Virus record (IMG/VR): IMGVR_UViG_3300047469_000380
Coordinates: 1 to 41,975 of that record
Strand: one strand, 5' to 3'
Length of the DNA stretch: 41,975 nucleotides
Source of the DNA: a virus
In this document: one piece after another, positions 23,942-31,826 of the stretch
Position numbering within the stretch: the first letter of the stretch is position 1
Layout: each line of letters begins with the position of its first letter
Notes under the pieces: generated by a model
Database searches by the model: none
Seen by the model: only the letters and a program-made list of their open reading frames with translations
What the model was told of the DNA's origin: nothing
Made by a program: the position numbers and the translations under genes

Positions 23942-24250
23942 ATGGCTGATGAACAGGAAGCGTCGGAAGGTGGTCTGTCGGCAGATGATATTTTTAAGCT
24001 GATCGAAAGTCAGATTGCGCAGACCTATGACGCCGCGCGTATGCAAAAGGCATGGGAAAACATCTTGGGCGGTCCAACGCCGCCCAAGGTCTTTGCGAGA
24101 GCCCTGGTGCAAGCGTTGAGTCACGGTCGCTATGAGCGGCGTCGGCCTCAGTCGGTGACGCATGTGAATGTGTACGTGTCCGGAGCCGTGGACCCCGAGC
24201 GAATCGGCCACGAGATTGCCAAGGGCGTCGGGGCCGGCTCGACAAACTGA
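23942..24250 (+). CDS. hypothetical tail-region protein
   Basis: The start MADEQEASEGGLSADDIFKL (102 aa) follows a GAGG site; the in-frame upstream ATG lies inside gpV. It has a helical N-terminal half and a C-terminus with THVNVYVSGAVDPERIG. No family was recognised. It is followed by a terminator-like hairpin. Confidence 0.6.
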   Translation: MADEQEASEGGLSADDIFKLIESQIAQTYDAARMQKAWENILGGPTPPKVFARALVQALSHGRYERRRPQSVTHVNVYVSGAVDPERIGHEIAKGVGAGSTN

Positions 24251-24269
24251 TCCCCACCAATACCCCACC

Positions 24270-24292
24270 AGCCCGCCCAGTGCGGGCTTTTT
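24270..24292 (+). terminator. terminator-like hairpin in tail operon
   Basis: AGCCCGC and GCGGGC stem, 5-base loop, then five T, 18 bases before the next start codon. Confidence 0.65.
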
Positions 24293-24309
24293 CATGCCCT
24301 GGAGAAAAC

Positions 24310-24525
24310 ATGGCCAAGCTCAATGAGACACCCGCCGAGGATCAGTCGCCAATGGCGAGTCTGTTGCTGACCTTTCGCGACAAGCTCTATACCTCGCGGA
24401 CCCTGATCACGCCCCAGACTGGCCGCACGTTGCCGGTGGCCAAAGGCCTGGTGGACGTCCTGCCGTCCGATACCGAGGCCCTGACGTTCCTGAAGGCCAA
24501 CGCCGAATTCGAACCCCTGGAGTGA
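24310..24525 (+). CDS. small hypothetical tail-region protein
   Basis: A 71-residue protein starting MAKLNETPAEDQSPMASLLL after GGAGA. It holds TFRDKLYTSRTLITPQTG and TFLKANAEFEPLE. Small proteins like this occur between V and W of Pseudomonas P2-type tails and tailocins, without a known role. Confidence 0.65.
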   Translation: MAKLNETPAEDQSPMASLLLTFRDKLYTSRTLITPQTGRTLPVAKGLVDVLPSDTEALTFLKANAEFEPLE

Positions 24526-24530
24526 GTTAG

Positions 24531-24857
24531 ATGATCGGAGTGGACCGCCACACCGGCCAGGCCATTTCCGGCATCGAGCACCTGCGTCAGTCCATTGCGG
24601 ACATTTTGGGTACGCCGCTGGGCAGTCGCCGGCACCGAATGGAGTACGGCAGCAAGCTGCGGCGATTTGTTGACATGCCCGTAAACGAGGGCTGGAAAAG
24701 CGCCGTACAGGCTGAAGTCGCTCGCGCTCTGGGACGTTGGGAGCCGCGCTTGAAACTGGATCAGGTGCGCGTCATTTCGGTTATCAACGGGCAAATCAAC
24801 CTGAAGATCGTCGGGGCGTACCTGGGTGACGGCGTCACGTTGGAGGTGGCCGTATGA
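24531..24857 (+). CDS. baseplate protein W (gp25-like)
   Basis: The 108-residue protein shows the gpW/gp25 signature HLRQSIADILGTPLGSRRHR then MEYGSKLRRFVDMP (about 20-52), as in P2 gpW and T4 gp25. It forms the inner baseplate and starts sheath polymerisation. It overlaps J as ATGA. Confidence 0.93.
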   Translation: MIGVDRHTGQAISGIEHLRQSIADILGTPLGSRRHRMEYGSKLRRFVDMPVNEGWKSAVQAEVARALGRWEPRLKLDQVRVISVINGQINLKIVGAYLGDGVTLEVAV

Positions 24858-25735
24858 GTATCGTGGATCTGTCGTCGTTGCCAGCACCGACTGTGTTGGA
24901 GCCTCTGGACTTCGAAGAGGTGTATCAGGAGGGGTTGGGTGTTTTTCGTGGGTACATGGGTGGCAACTGGACCGCCGCGCTGGAAAGCGACCCGGTGGTT
25001 AAGGTGCTGGAGGTCGGCGCTTACATCAAGGTCGGCAACCGCGCCAGGGTCAATGACGCCGGCAAGGCGGTATTGCTGGCGCACGCCATACGCAGCGACC
25101 TCGATCACCTGGGAGCCAACGTCAATCTAAAGCGCCTGGTCATTCAAGCCGAGGATCTGCTGGCTGTGCCACCGGTGCCGGAGGTCAAGGAGGACGACGA
25201 CCCGTTCCGTGAGCGCATCCAGTTGGCCTATGAGGGGCTGACCACGGCCGGCCCGCGTAACAGCTACATCCTGCACGCGCGAAACGCCTCGGGACTGGTG
25301 GCGGATGCCACGGCCGAAAGCCCGGCGCCGTGTTACGTGACGGTCACGGTATTAGGTTTGGGCGGGCAGGGCGTGGCACCGCCGCAGCTGCTGGCCACGG
25401 TGGCCACCGCGCTGAATGATGACGACGTGCGGCCGGTAGGCGATCGGGTGACGGTACAGAGCGCCCAGGTAATCCCCTATCAAATCGACGCGATTTTGCA
25501 CATGGCCAGCGCCGGCCCCGAAGCGGATGCCAGCTTGGCCGAGGCGAAAAGTCGATTGGCGGCCTGGATCAATCCGCGCAAGCGGCTGGGCGTTGAGGTG
25601 GCTCGCTCGGCGATCGACGCGCAGTTGCACGTGGCCGGTGTGTCCCGCGTTGAACTGGTCGGCTGGGCGGACCTGGCCCCGACCAAGGCGCAGGCGGCGT
25701 TCTGTACAGGCTGTACCGTGAAGCTGGCGGGCTGA
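24854..25735 (+). CDS. baseplate assembly protein J
   Basis: The 293-residue protein matches the P2 gpJ/Mu gp47 family: VLEVGAYIKVGNRARVNDAG, then FRERIQLAYEGLTTAGPRNS near 115-134 and ATAESPAPCYVTVTVLG. It forms the baseplate wedge. It sits between W and I as in P2. Confidence 0.93.
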   Translation: MSIVDLSSLPAPTVLEPLDFEEVYQEGLGVFRGYMGGNWTAALESDPVVKVLEVGAYIKVGNRARVNDAGKAVLLAHAIRSDLDHLGANVNLKRLVIQAEDLLAVPPVPEVKEDDDPFRERIQLAYEGLTTAGPRNSYILHARNASGLVADATAESPAPCYVTVTVLGLGGQGVAPPQLLATVATALNDDDVRPVGDRVTVQSAQVIPYQIDAILHMASAGPEADASLAEAKSRLAAWINPRKRLGVEVARSAIDAQLHVAGVSRVELVGWADLAPTKAQAAFCTGCTVKLAG

Positions 25736-25736
25736 G

Positions 25737-26345
25737 ATGAAAAGCCTCCTGCCGATCAACAGCACGCAACTGGAACGGGCCATGGAGGCCGCGTTCTACG
25801 AGAAAACGATTGTCCCGCTGCGCGACCTCTATAACGCCGATACCTGCCCGGTGCATTTACTGCCGCATCTGGCATGGGCGTGGTCGGTGGATCGCTGGGA
25901 CTACCGGTGGACCGAGGCCGTCAAGCGCGCGGCGATCAAGGCTTCTTATTACATCCATGCCCACAAGGGCACCGTCGGCGCTTTGCGTCGCGTCGTAGAG
26001 CCCTTGGGCTATCTGATCGAGATTGTCGAGTGGTTCAAAACGGTGCCCGAAGGGGTGCCGGGCACCTTCGCACTCAAGGTCGGCGTGCTCGACACCGGTA
26101 TCACCGAGGAAATGTATCAGGAGCTGGAGCGGCTGATCGATGATGCCAAGCCCGTGACCCGGCACCTGACCGGCTTAGCCATCAGCCTCGAAACGCAAGG
26201 CGCTTTGAACATCAGTGTTGCCCTGTACGAGGGCGACGAAATCGACGTTTACCCGCCGGTCATGCGTGACGTCGAGGTCACTGGCACCATCGGCGTGGTC
26301 GGCCGCGAACACTCCGTAGACACCTTGGACGTTTATTATGATTGA
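25737..26345 (+). CDS. tail protein I
   Basis: The 202-residue protein has the gpI signature [19 protein letters not shown] (about 40-58) and the [17 protein letters not shown] segment (about 75-92), as in P2 gpI. It links baseplate and fibre. It ends eight bases inside the fibre gene. Confidence 0.93.
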   Translation: MKSLLPINSTQLERAMEAAFYEKTIVPLRDLYNADTCPVHLLPHLAWAWSVDRWDYRWTEAVKRAAIKASYYIHAHKGTVGALRRVVEPLGYLIEIVEWFKTVPEGVPGTFALKVGVLDTGITEEMYQELERLIDDAKPVTRHLTGLAISLETQGALNISVALYEGDEIDVYPPVMRDVEVTGTIGVVGREHSVDTLDVYYD

Positions 26346-28686
26346 TGCGAATTCTCAGTTTTTCGCGATCCTCACGAACGTGGGGATGGCCAAGCAGGCG
26401 AACGCCAGCGCGCTCGGCATTCCCTGGAGGCTCACCCAGATGGGGGTGGGCGATGCCAACAACACCGACCCTATCCCCAGCGCTGCGCAAACTCACCTGA
26501 TCAACGAATGGCGCCGCCAGCCGCTGAATCAGCTCAAGGTCGACGCGGTCAACCCGGCGGTAATCATTGCCGAGCAGGTCATTCCGGCCGACGAGGGCGG
26601 CTTCTGGATTCGTGAAATCGGCCTGTATGACGCGGACGGCGATCTGGTGGCGGTAGCCAACTGTGCGCCAAGCTTCAAGCCGGTGCTGTCGCAGGGCTCC
26701 GGCCGCACGCAAGTCGTGCGGATGAATTTCATTGTGTCCAGTACCGGCAACATCACGCTTAAGATTGACCCGGCGCTGGTGCTGGCAACCCGCGAGTACG
26801 TTGATACGGAAATTATCGCCGGGCTGAACAGGCAGGACTTCAAGCATTCGGTGTTTGTGGCCACAACCTCGTCCGTTGTCCTGAGTGGTGCCCAAACGAT
26901 CGATGGCCTGGTCGTGCCTGCCGGCTCACGGGTACTTGTGAAAAATCAGGCGTCGGCCAAGGATAATGGCATTTACGTCACTGCTGTGGGCGCCTGGTCC
27001 CGCGCTTCGGATGCCGACGCGGGTGTCGAAGTGACACCGGGGCTGTTCGTGCATGTCGAGCAAGGCACGGTCAGCGGGGACAGCGTCTACCAGTTGATCA
27101 CTGATGCGCCGATAGTTTTGGGAACTACCGCGTTGACCTTTGACATGATCGCCGGAAAAACTGGTGTGATAGCCGGCACGTATAGAAGTATTACGGTTGA
27201 TGCCAAGGGGCAGGTGATTGGTGGCACGAGCCCTACTACTTTGGCCGGTTATGGCATCACCGATGCGCAACCGCTGGACCCCGAACTGACCGCGCTGGCG
27301 GGCATCAGCACCAACGGCCTGTTGGCCAGGACCGGCGCCGGTACCGCAGCCGCGCGCAGCATTGCCGTGGGCGCAGGGCTGAGCGTCAGCAATGGCGACG
27401 CTGTCGCAGGTAACCCGACCCTGACCAACACCGGCGTGCTATCGGCGGCCGGCACTGCCAACCAGGTCGTCGTGTCGGGTGCCAATGGCAACGTGGTGTT
27501 TTCGCTGCCGCAGTCAATCCACAGTGGTGCGACACCGTCGTGGGCGCAGATCAACCTGGCAGCCGACCCGACCACTGCCCTGCAGGGTGCAACCAAACAA
27601 TACGTCGACAACCTGATCAGTGGACTCGACGTCAAAACTTCAGTACTGGTGGCGACCACCGCCAACATTGCCTTGGCCGGCGCGCAAACCATTGATGGGG
27701 TCGCACTCCCATTCGGCGCCCGCATTCTGGTCAAGAATCAAACCACGGGCAGCCAGAACGGCCTGTACCTTAGCGCCGCGGGTGCCTGGACTCGCACCAC
27801 CGACGCCGACACCTGGAGCGAACTGGTGTCCGCGTTCGTCTTTGTCGAAAAGGGCGCGCAGAACGCAGACACCGGCTGGGTTTGCACCATCGATCCGGGT
27901 GGCACGCTGGGCACTACCGCTGTCACTGTGTCGCAGTTCGCCGGCGCGGGCACCGTCACCGCCGGAGCCGGCATTGATGTGGTCGGCAATCAGGTTGCTC
28001 TGACGATTAGCGGCGTGGTCGGGGGTACTTACCCCAAGGTCACGGTCGACCAATACGGTCGCGTGACGGCAGGGGCGCCCTTGGTGGCGGCGGATATCCC
28101 GGCGCTGGATTGGGCCAAGATTACCGCGGGCAAACCGACCACACTGGGTGGTTATGGGATCGCTCTGCCAACCCAACTACAGGCTGAAGCGGGTGCCGAT
28201 AACACGTTGCCCATGACGCCGCAGCGGGTGTTTCAGGCCATTGCAGCCAAGGTCGTGCAGGCCACTGAAGCGCTCGTCGGATTGCTGCGGATCGGCACCC
28301 AAGCCGAGGTCAATGCGGGCACCGACGACAGTGTCGCCGTCACTCCGAAGAAACTGCGGCTTGGTTTTTCAGCTTCACTCGGGGCGAACGGGTATGTGGT
28401 TTTCCCTTCGTGGATGCTGGGGCTGATTTTCCAGTGGGGGGTTGTAAGCGCCGTTCCTCAAGCAAGTACAACGCCGGGTGCTGTAGGGCCAACCCTGGAC
28501 GTCGCACTGCCGATAACCTATCCCACGACCGGCCTATGGGTATCCGCAGCAATGAACTTCTCCACCATGGCCGTTACGGCAGCCTTCGCTCCTGGCGCCA
28601 CGCTAATTTCCAGGTCTGTTATTCGGGTGCAAAACAACTACACCGCTTCTGCTGGGAGTATTTCCTGGTGGTCGGTCGGGTGTTGA
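26338..28686 (+). CDS. tail fibre protein (P2 gpH-like) with duplicated internal modules
   Basis: The 782-residue fibre carries a conserved N-terminal baseplate-binding domain (about 1-160; [37 protein letters not shown]). An approximately 110-residue module follows twice, beginning [20 protein letters not shown] and [20 protein letters not shown], with KNQ...NGIY/NGLY inside. Linkers of type TVDxxGxVxxG and GYGI occur after each. The C-terminus (about 700-782) is probably the receptor-binding tip. Duplicated modules suggest growth by recombination. The tip should need the assembly protein encoded next. Confidence 0.9.
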   Translation: MIDANSQFFAILTNVGMAKQANASALGIPWRLTQMGVGDANNTDPIPSAAQTHLINEWRRQPLNQLKVDAVNPAVIIAEQVIPADEGGFWIREIGLYDADGDLVAVANCAPSFKPVLSQGSGRTQVVRMNFIVSSTGNITLKIDPALVLATREYVDTEIIAGLNRQDFKHSVFVATTSSVVLSGAQTIDGLVVPAGSRVLVKNQASAKDNGIYVTAVGAWSRASDADAGVEVTPGLFVHVEQGTVSGDSVYQLITDAPIVLGTTALTFDMIAGKTGVIAGTYRSITVDAKGQVIGGTSPTTLAGYGITDAQPLDPELTALAGISTNGLLARTGAGTAAARSIAVGAGLSVSNGDAVAGNPTLTNTGVLSAAGTANQVVVSGANGNVVFSLPQSIHSGATPSWAQINLAADPTTALQGATKQYVDNLISGLDVKTSVLVATTANIALAGAQTIDGVALPFGARILVKNQTTGSQNGLYLSAAGAWTRTTDADTWSELVSAFVFVEKGAQNADTGWVCTIDPGGTLGTTAVTVSQFAGAGTVTAGAGIDVVGNQVALTISGVVGGTYPKVTVDQYGRVTAGAPLVAADIPALDWAKITAGKPTTLGGYGIALPTQLQAEAGADNTLPMTPQRVFQAIAAKVVQATEALVGLLRIGTQAEVNAGTDDSVAVTPKKLRLGFSASLGANGYVVFPSWMLGLIFQWGVVSAVPQASTTPGAVGPTLDVALPITYPTTGLWVSAAMNFSTMAVTAAFAPGATLISRSVIRVQNNYTASAGSISWWSVGC

Positions 28687-28697
28687 GGGAATAAAAG

Positions 28698-29222
28698 ATG
28701 ACCGACTTTTTCTACTGCCCGACCAATAATGGCTTCTACAACACCGACGTCTATGCGCCTGAGCATATGCCTACGGACGTTATCGCCATTTCCAAAGAAC
28801 GTTATATAGAGCTGCGCGATGGGCAGTCCGGCTTAAAACTGATCGTTGTCGATAGCAGCGGAATGCCGGTCCTGGCCGATGTAGCGCCGGCTGTTGTTGA
28901 CTATGTCGCTCTGGTGGCGAGTACGCGATATGAGCGCGAAACAGCAGGAATTAACCTCGACGGCATGGCCATCGATACCGGGCGCGACAGCCAGGGCCTG
29001 ATAACCGGTGCGGTGGTTCAGGCCATGCTTGAGCCGGGTTATGTGTTGCGCTGGAAAACATCGGCCGGCTTTGTGCAGTTGACTGCTCGGCAGATCATCG
29101 GCGTGGCTTCTGCGGTGCGCGCGCATGTTCAAGCGTGTTTTGATCGGGAGGCGGTGTTGCTGACTTCTTTGGAAGCTGGCTCGTTCAGGCCGGCAATGCT
29201 TAATCAGGGGTGGCCCGTATGA
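28698..29222 (+). CDS. tail fibre assembly protein
   Basis: The 174-residue protein begins MTDFFYCPTNNGFYNTDVY and has the family's ISKERYIELRDGQSG (about 32-46), with a helical C-terminal domain (QIIGVASAVRAHVQACFDRE) of DUF4376 type. It is a chaperone for fibre trimerisation, placed directly after the fibre as in P2 (G after H). Confidence 0.85.
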   Translation: MTDFFYCPTNNGFYNTDVYAPEHMPTDVIAISKERYIELRDGQSGLKLIVVDSSGMPVLADVAPAVVDYVALVASTRYERETAGINLDGMAIDTGRDSQGLITGAVVQAMLEPGYVLRWKTSAGFVQLTARQIIGVASAVRAHVQACFDREAVLLTSLEAGSFRPAMLNQGWPV

Positions 29223-29280
29223 GACTTTTTGGGACTGGCGTGCGCTGTAGCATCGGGTATTAGCGCAACGCTGCTCTCTG

Positions 29281-29305
29281 ACGCCCCGCACTGACGGGGC
29301 GTTTT
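29281..29305 (+). terminator. terminator-like hairpin after fibre assembly gene
   Basis: ACGCCCCG and CGGGGCGT form a perfect 8-bp stem, 6-base loop, then TTTT. Confidence 0.75.
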
Positions 29306-29337
29306 CTTTCCATTACATGTAACCCGCTATCCCTCAT

Positions 29338-29361
29338 AGCCTCGCTCCTGCGGGGCTTTTT
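29338..29361 (+). terminator. second terminator-like hairpin before sheath gene
   Basis: AGCCTCGC and GCGGGGCT pair over 8 bp (one GT), with a 4-base loop and a T run. It lies 22 bases before the sheath ATG, close behind the previous hairpin. Confidence 0.7.
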
Positions 29362-29382
29362 CGTTTCTGGAGATTGAGCCTT

Positions 29383-30549
29383 ATGAATTTCTTTCATGGC
29401 GTTACGACCACCGATATCAAGACAGGCGCGCGCACCATTTCCTTGCCGTCGTCTTCCATTATTGGGCTGTGCGACACCTTCACCCCGGGCGTCCTCGGTG
29501 GCGGCACGGCCAAGGCCGGCGAGCTGAAGTTGATCACCTCCGAGCGCGAAGCCATTGTCGCCTTCGGCGCTGATTCAGCGATCACCAAGGCCTGTAAGGC
29601 GATCTATACCAAGGCTAAGGCGGTGATCGTCGCCATCGGTGTGCCCAAGCTGGAAGACGCCGCACTGCAAACCTCGGCGATCATCGGCGGGGTTCTGGCT
29701 TCGGGTCAGCGCACCGGCCTCCAGGCCTTGCTCGATGGCAAAAGCCTGTTCAACGCCCAGCCGCGGCTGTTGATCGCGCCGGGCCATACCGCCAAGCAGG
29801 CGGTGGCCACCGCGCTGGATGCCCTGGCGCAGAAGCTACGGGCTATCGGCATTCTCGATGGTCCTGGCACCACGGACGAGGCCGCTATGCTCTATGCCGA
29901 TAACTTCGGCAGTCGCAACCTGTTCATGGTTGACCCGGGCGTGCAGTACTGGGACACCGAGCTCGGCCAGACGGTCGATGCGCCGGGTTCTGCGTGGGTG
30001 GCGGGCCTGTTCGCCTGGACCGATGCCGAGTACGGCTACTGGGCCTCGCCTTCGAACAAGGAGTTCACCGGTATCACCGGCACGACCCGAGCCGTCGAGT
30101 ATCTGGACGGCGACGAAACCTGTCGGGCCAACCTGCTGAACAACGCCAATATCACGACGATCATCCGCGACGACGGCTATCGCCTGTGGGGCAACCGCAC
30201 GTTGTCGAGCGATCCGAAATGGGCGTTCGTCACCCGCGTGCGTACGCTGTTCATCCTCATGGACGCGGTGCAGGCCGGTCACAAATGGGCCGTCGACCGA
30301 TCGATCACCAAGACCTACGTCAAGGATGTGACAGATGGCCTTCAGGCATTTATGAGCGACGAAAGGAATCGGGGCGCGCTGATCAACTTTGAGGTGTTCC
30401 CCGACATCGAGCGGAACACGGCCAGCCAGATCGCCCAAGGCAAAGTGTTTTGGCGCATTCGTTTCACCGACGTGCCGCCGGCCGAAAACCCGAATTTCCT
30501 TTTCGAAGTCACCGATCAGTGGATGACCGAAGTTCTTGAAGCAGCCTAA
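29383..30549 (+). CDS. tail sheath protein FI
   Basis: The 388-residue contractile sheath subunit matches P2 FI (396 aa): FHGVTTTDIKTGARTISLPS at the start, VIVAIGVPKLEDA, AWVAGLFAWTDAEYGYWASP and NKEFTGITGT. The C-terminus has NFEVFPDIERNTASQIAQGK. The ATG is used; a TTG three codons earlier is possible. This gene shows the virion has a contractile tail. Confidence 0.95.
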   Translation: MNFFHGVTTTDIKTGARTISLPSSSIIGLCDTFTPGVLGGGTAKAGELKLITSEREAIVAFGADSAITKACKAIYTKAKAVIVAIGVPKLEDAALQTSAIIGGVLASGQRTGLQALLDGKSLFNAQPRLLIAPGHTAKQAVATALDALAQKLRAIGILDGPGTTDEAAMLYADNFGSRNLFMVDPGVQYWDTELGQTVDAPGSAWVAGLFAWTDAEYGYWASPSNKEFTGITGTTRAVEYLDGDETCRANLLNNANITTIIRDDGYRLWGNRTLSSDPKWAFVTRVRTLFILMDAVQAGHKWAVDRSITKTYVKDVTDGLQAFMSDERNRGALINFEVFPDIERNTASQIAQGKVFWRIRFTDVPPAENPNFLFEVTDQWMTEVLEAA

Positions 30550-30561
30550 GGGGCCTAGTCA

Positions 30562-31065
30562 ATGATTCCTCAAACTTTGTTTAACACGAACCTGTTTGTT
30601 GACGGCGTGAGCTTTTCCGGCGACGTGCCGAGCCTGATGCTGCCCAAGCTGACCAGCAAGACCGACGACTATCGCGGTGGTGGCATGGCCGGTTCGATCG
30701 AAATGGATCAGGGCTTGGAAAAAATGGAGGCATCTTTTGTCACCAAAGGCGTGCGCCGTGAGTCGCTGAAGTACTTCGGTCTGGCCGATGGCACGGCCTT
30801 CAACGCGTCTTTCCGTGGCGCCTTCAAAGGGCAAAAGGGGGCGATTACCGCCGTCGTCGCCACCCTGCGCGGCCGGCTCAAAGAGGTCGATCTGGGCGAC
30901 TGGAAAGCCGGTGATCCGGCCGAGATCAAGCACGCGATCGCCGTCGCTTACTACAAGCTCGAAATCGACGGCCGCCTGATGTACGAAATCGACATGGTCG
31001 CGGGTATCCAGGTGATCGATGGCAAAGACCAGCTTCTCGAAGTGCGCAACGCGCTCGGCCTTTAA
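30562..31065 (+). CDS. tail tube protein FII
   Basis: The 167-residue protein matches P2 FII (172 aa): MIPQTLFNTNLFVDGVSFSG at the start, KTDDYRGGGMAGSIEMDQGL and EIDGRLMYEIDMVAGIQVID. It stacks to form the inner tube through which DNA passes. Confidence 0.95.
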   Translation: MIPQTLFNTNLFVDGVSFSGDVPSLMLPKLTSKTDDYRGGGMAGSIEMDQGLEKMEASFVTKGVRRESLKYFGLADGTAFNASFRGAFKGQKGAITAVVATLRGRLKEVDLGDWKAGDPAEIKHAIAVAYYKLEIDGRLMYEIDMVAGIQVIDGKDQLLEVRNALGL

Positions 31066-31076
31066 GGAAATAGAAG

Positions 31077-31676
31077 ATGACTCACGTAAACGATAAAAAA
31101 CTGCCGGAATGGCTGAAGGTCACCCCCGAGAGCGCTGTCGTGACGCTCTCGCGTCCCTGCGACGCCAATGGCGTGAGGGTCGAGACGTTAACCTTGCGTG
31201 CCCCGGTCGTGCGCGAAGTCCGAGCGGCCGACCGCGCCTCGAATGGTGATGACGAACAGCGCGAGCTGATGTTGTTCGCGGGCTTGGCTGAGGTCGGCCT
31301 CAAGGATCTGGAAGGCCTGAAGCTGGTGGACTATCGCCGTGTACAAGCGGCCTATTCGCGCCTGGTGCCGGATACCGATTACTCGACGTCGATGCCGGCG
31401 TGGCTGTCGATCACCACCGATCGCGTGTTGGTCACGCTGGCGTGCCCGAGCACGATCAACGGCGTCTTGGTCGATCAGTTGGCCCTGCGTTCCCCGACCG
31501 TGCGCGACGTTCGTTCGGCGAATCGTCAGACGGGCGGGGATGACGAACAGCGCGAACTGGTGCTGTTTGGCGAGCTGGCCGGTGCGCCTGTCGCGGATCT
31601 GGAGGGCCTGAAGCTGGTGGATTTCAACCGCCTGCAGGCCGGCTATTTTCGTCTGGACCAAGACAACGGGGTTTGA
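31077..31676 (+). CDS. tail assembly chaperone E, internally duplicated
   Basis: The 199-residue protein consists of two copies of an approximately 100-residue domain. Copy 1 (about 1-98) and copy 2 (about 99-199) share LPEWLKVT/MPAWLSIT, TLRAPVVREVRAADR/ALRSPTVRDVRSANR, GDDEQRELMLFAGLA/GDDEQRELVLFGELA, and LEGLKLVDYRRVQAAY/LEGLKLVDFNRLQAGY. A single copy is the usual size of P2 E/Mu gp41-type chaperones. It should coat the tape measure during tail assembly. The last codons GGG GTT TGA overlap the E' frame; see the next feature. Confidence 0.9.
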   Translation: MTHVNDKKLPEWLKVTPESAVVTLSRPCDANGVRVETLTLRAPVVREVRAADRASNGDDEQRELMLFAGLAEVGLKDLEGLKLVDYRRVQAAYSRLVPDTDYSTSMPAWLSITTDRVLVTLACPSTINGVLVDQLALRSPTVRDVRSANRQTGGDDEQRELVLFGELAGAPVADLEGLKLVDFNRLQAGYFRLDQDNGV

Positions 31677-31788
31677 CCCCGGCGTCATAAAAATGGCCGC
31701 GAAACGTCTGGCGGCGGACACTGGATTTTCCGCTGCGGAGATTCAGTCGATGCCGTTTGCTGAGATGGTGTGGTGGCTCACGGATTGA
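31675..31788 (+). CDS. E' extension, reached by frameshift from E
   Basis: In a second frame an open stretch crosses the E stop without interruption (FDPGVIKMAAKRLAADTG) and ends in FSAAEIQSMPFAEMVWWLTD. The SxxEIxxMPFxEMxxW pattern is that of the P2 E'/GpE-type C-terminal piece. P2 makes E+E' by a -1 slip; here E' lies in the +1 (equal to -2) frame, and the CGGGGTTTGA sequence at the E stop is the obvious slip site. A stand-alone start at ATG 31693 (31 aa) is the alternative. The tape measure follows. Confidence 0.65.
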   Translation, partial: DPGVIKMAAKRLAADTGFSAAEIQSMPFAEMVWWLTD

Positions 31789-31826
31789 GCCGCCTTCGGA
31801 AAGGCTGTGCAAATGGGAGCCATGAC

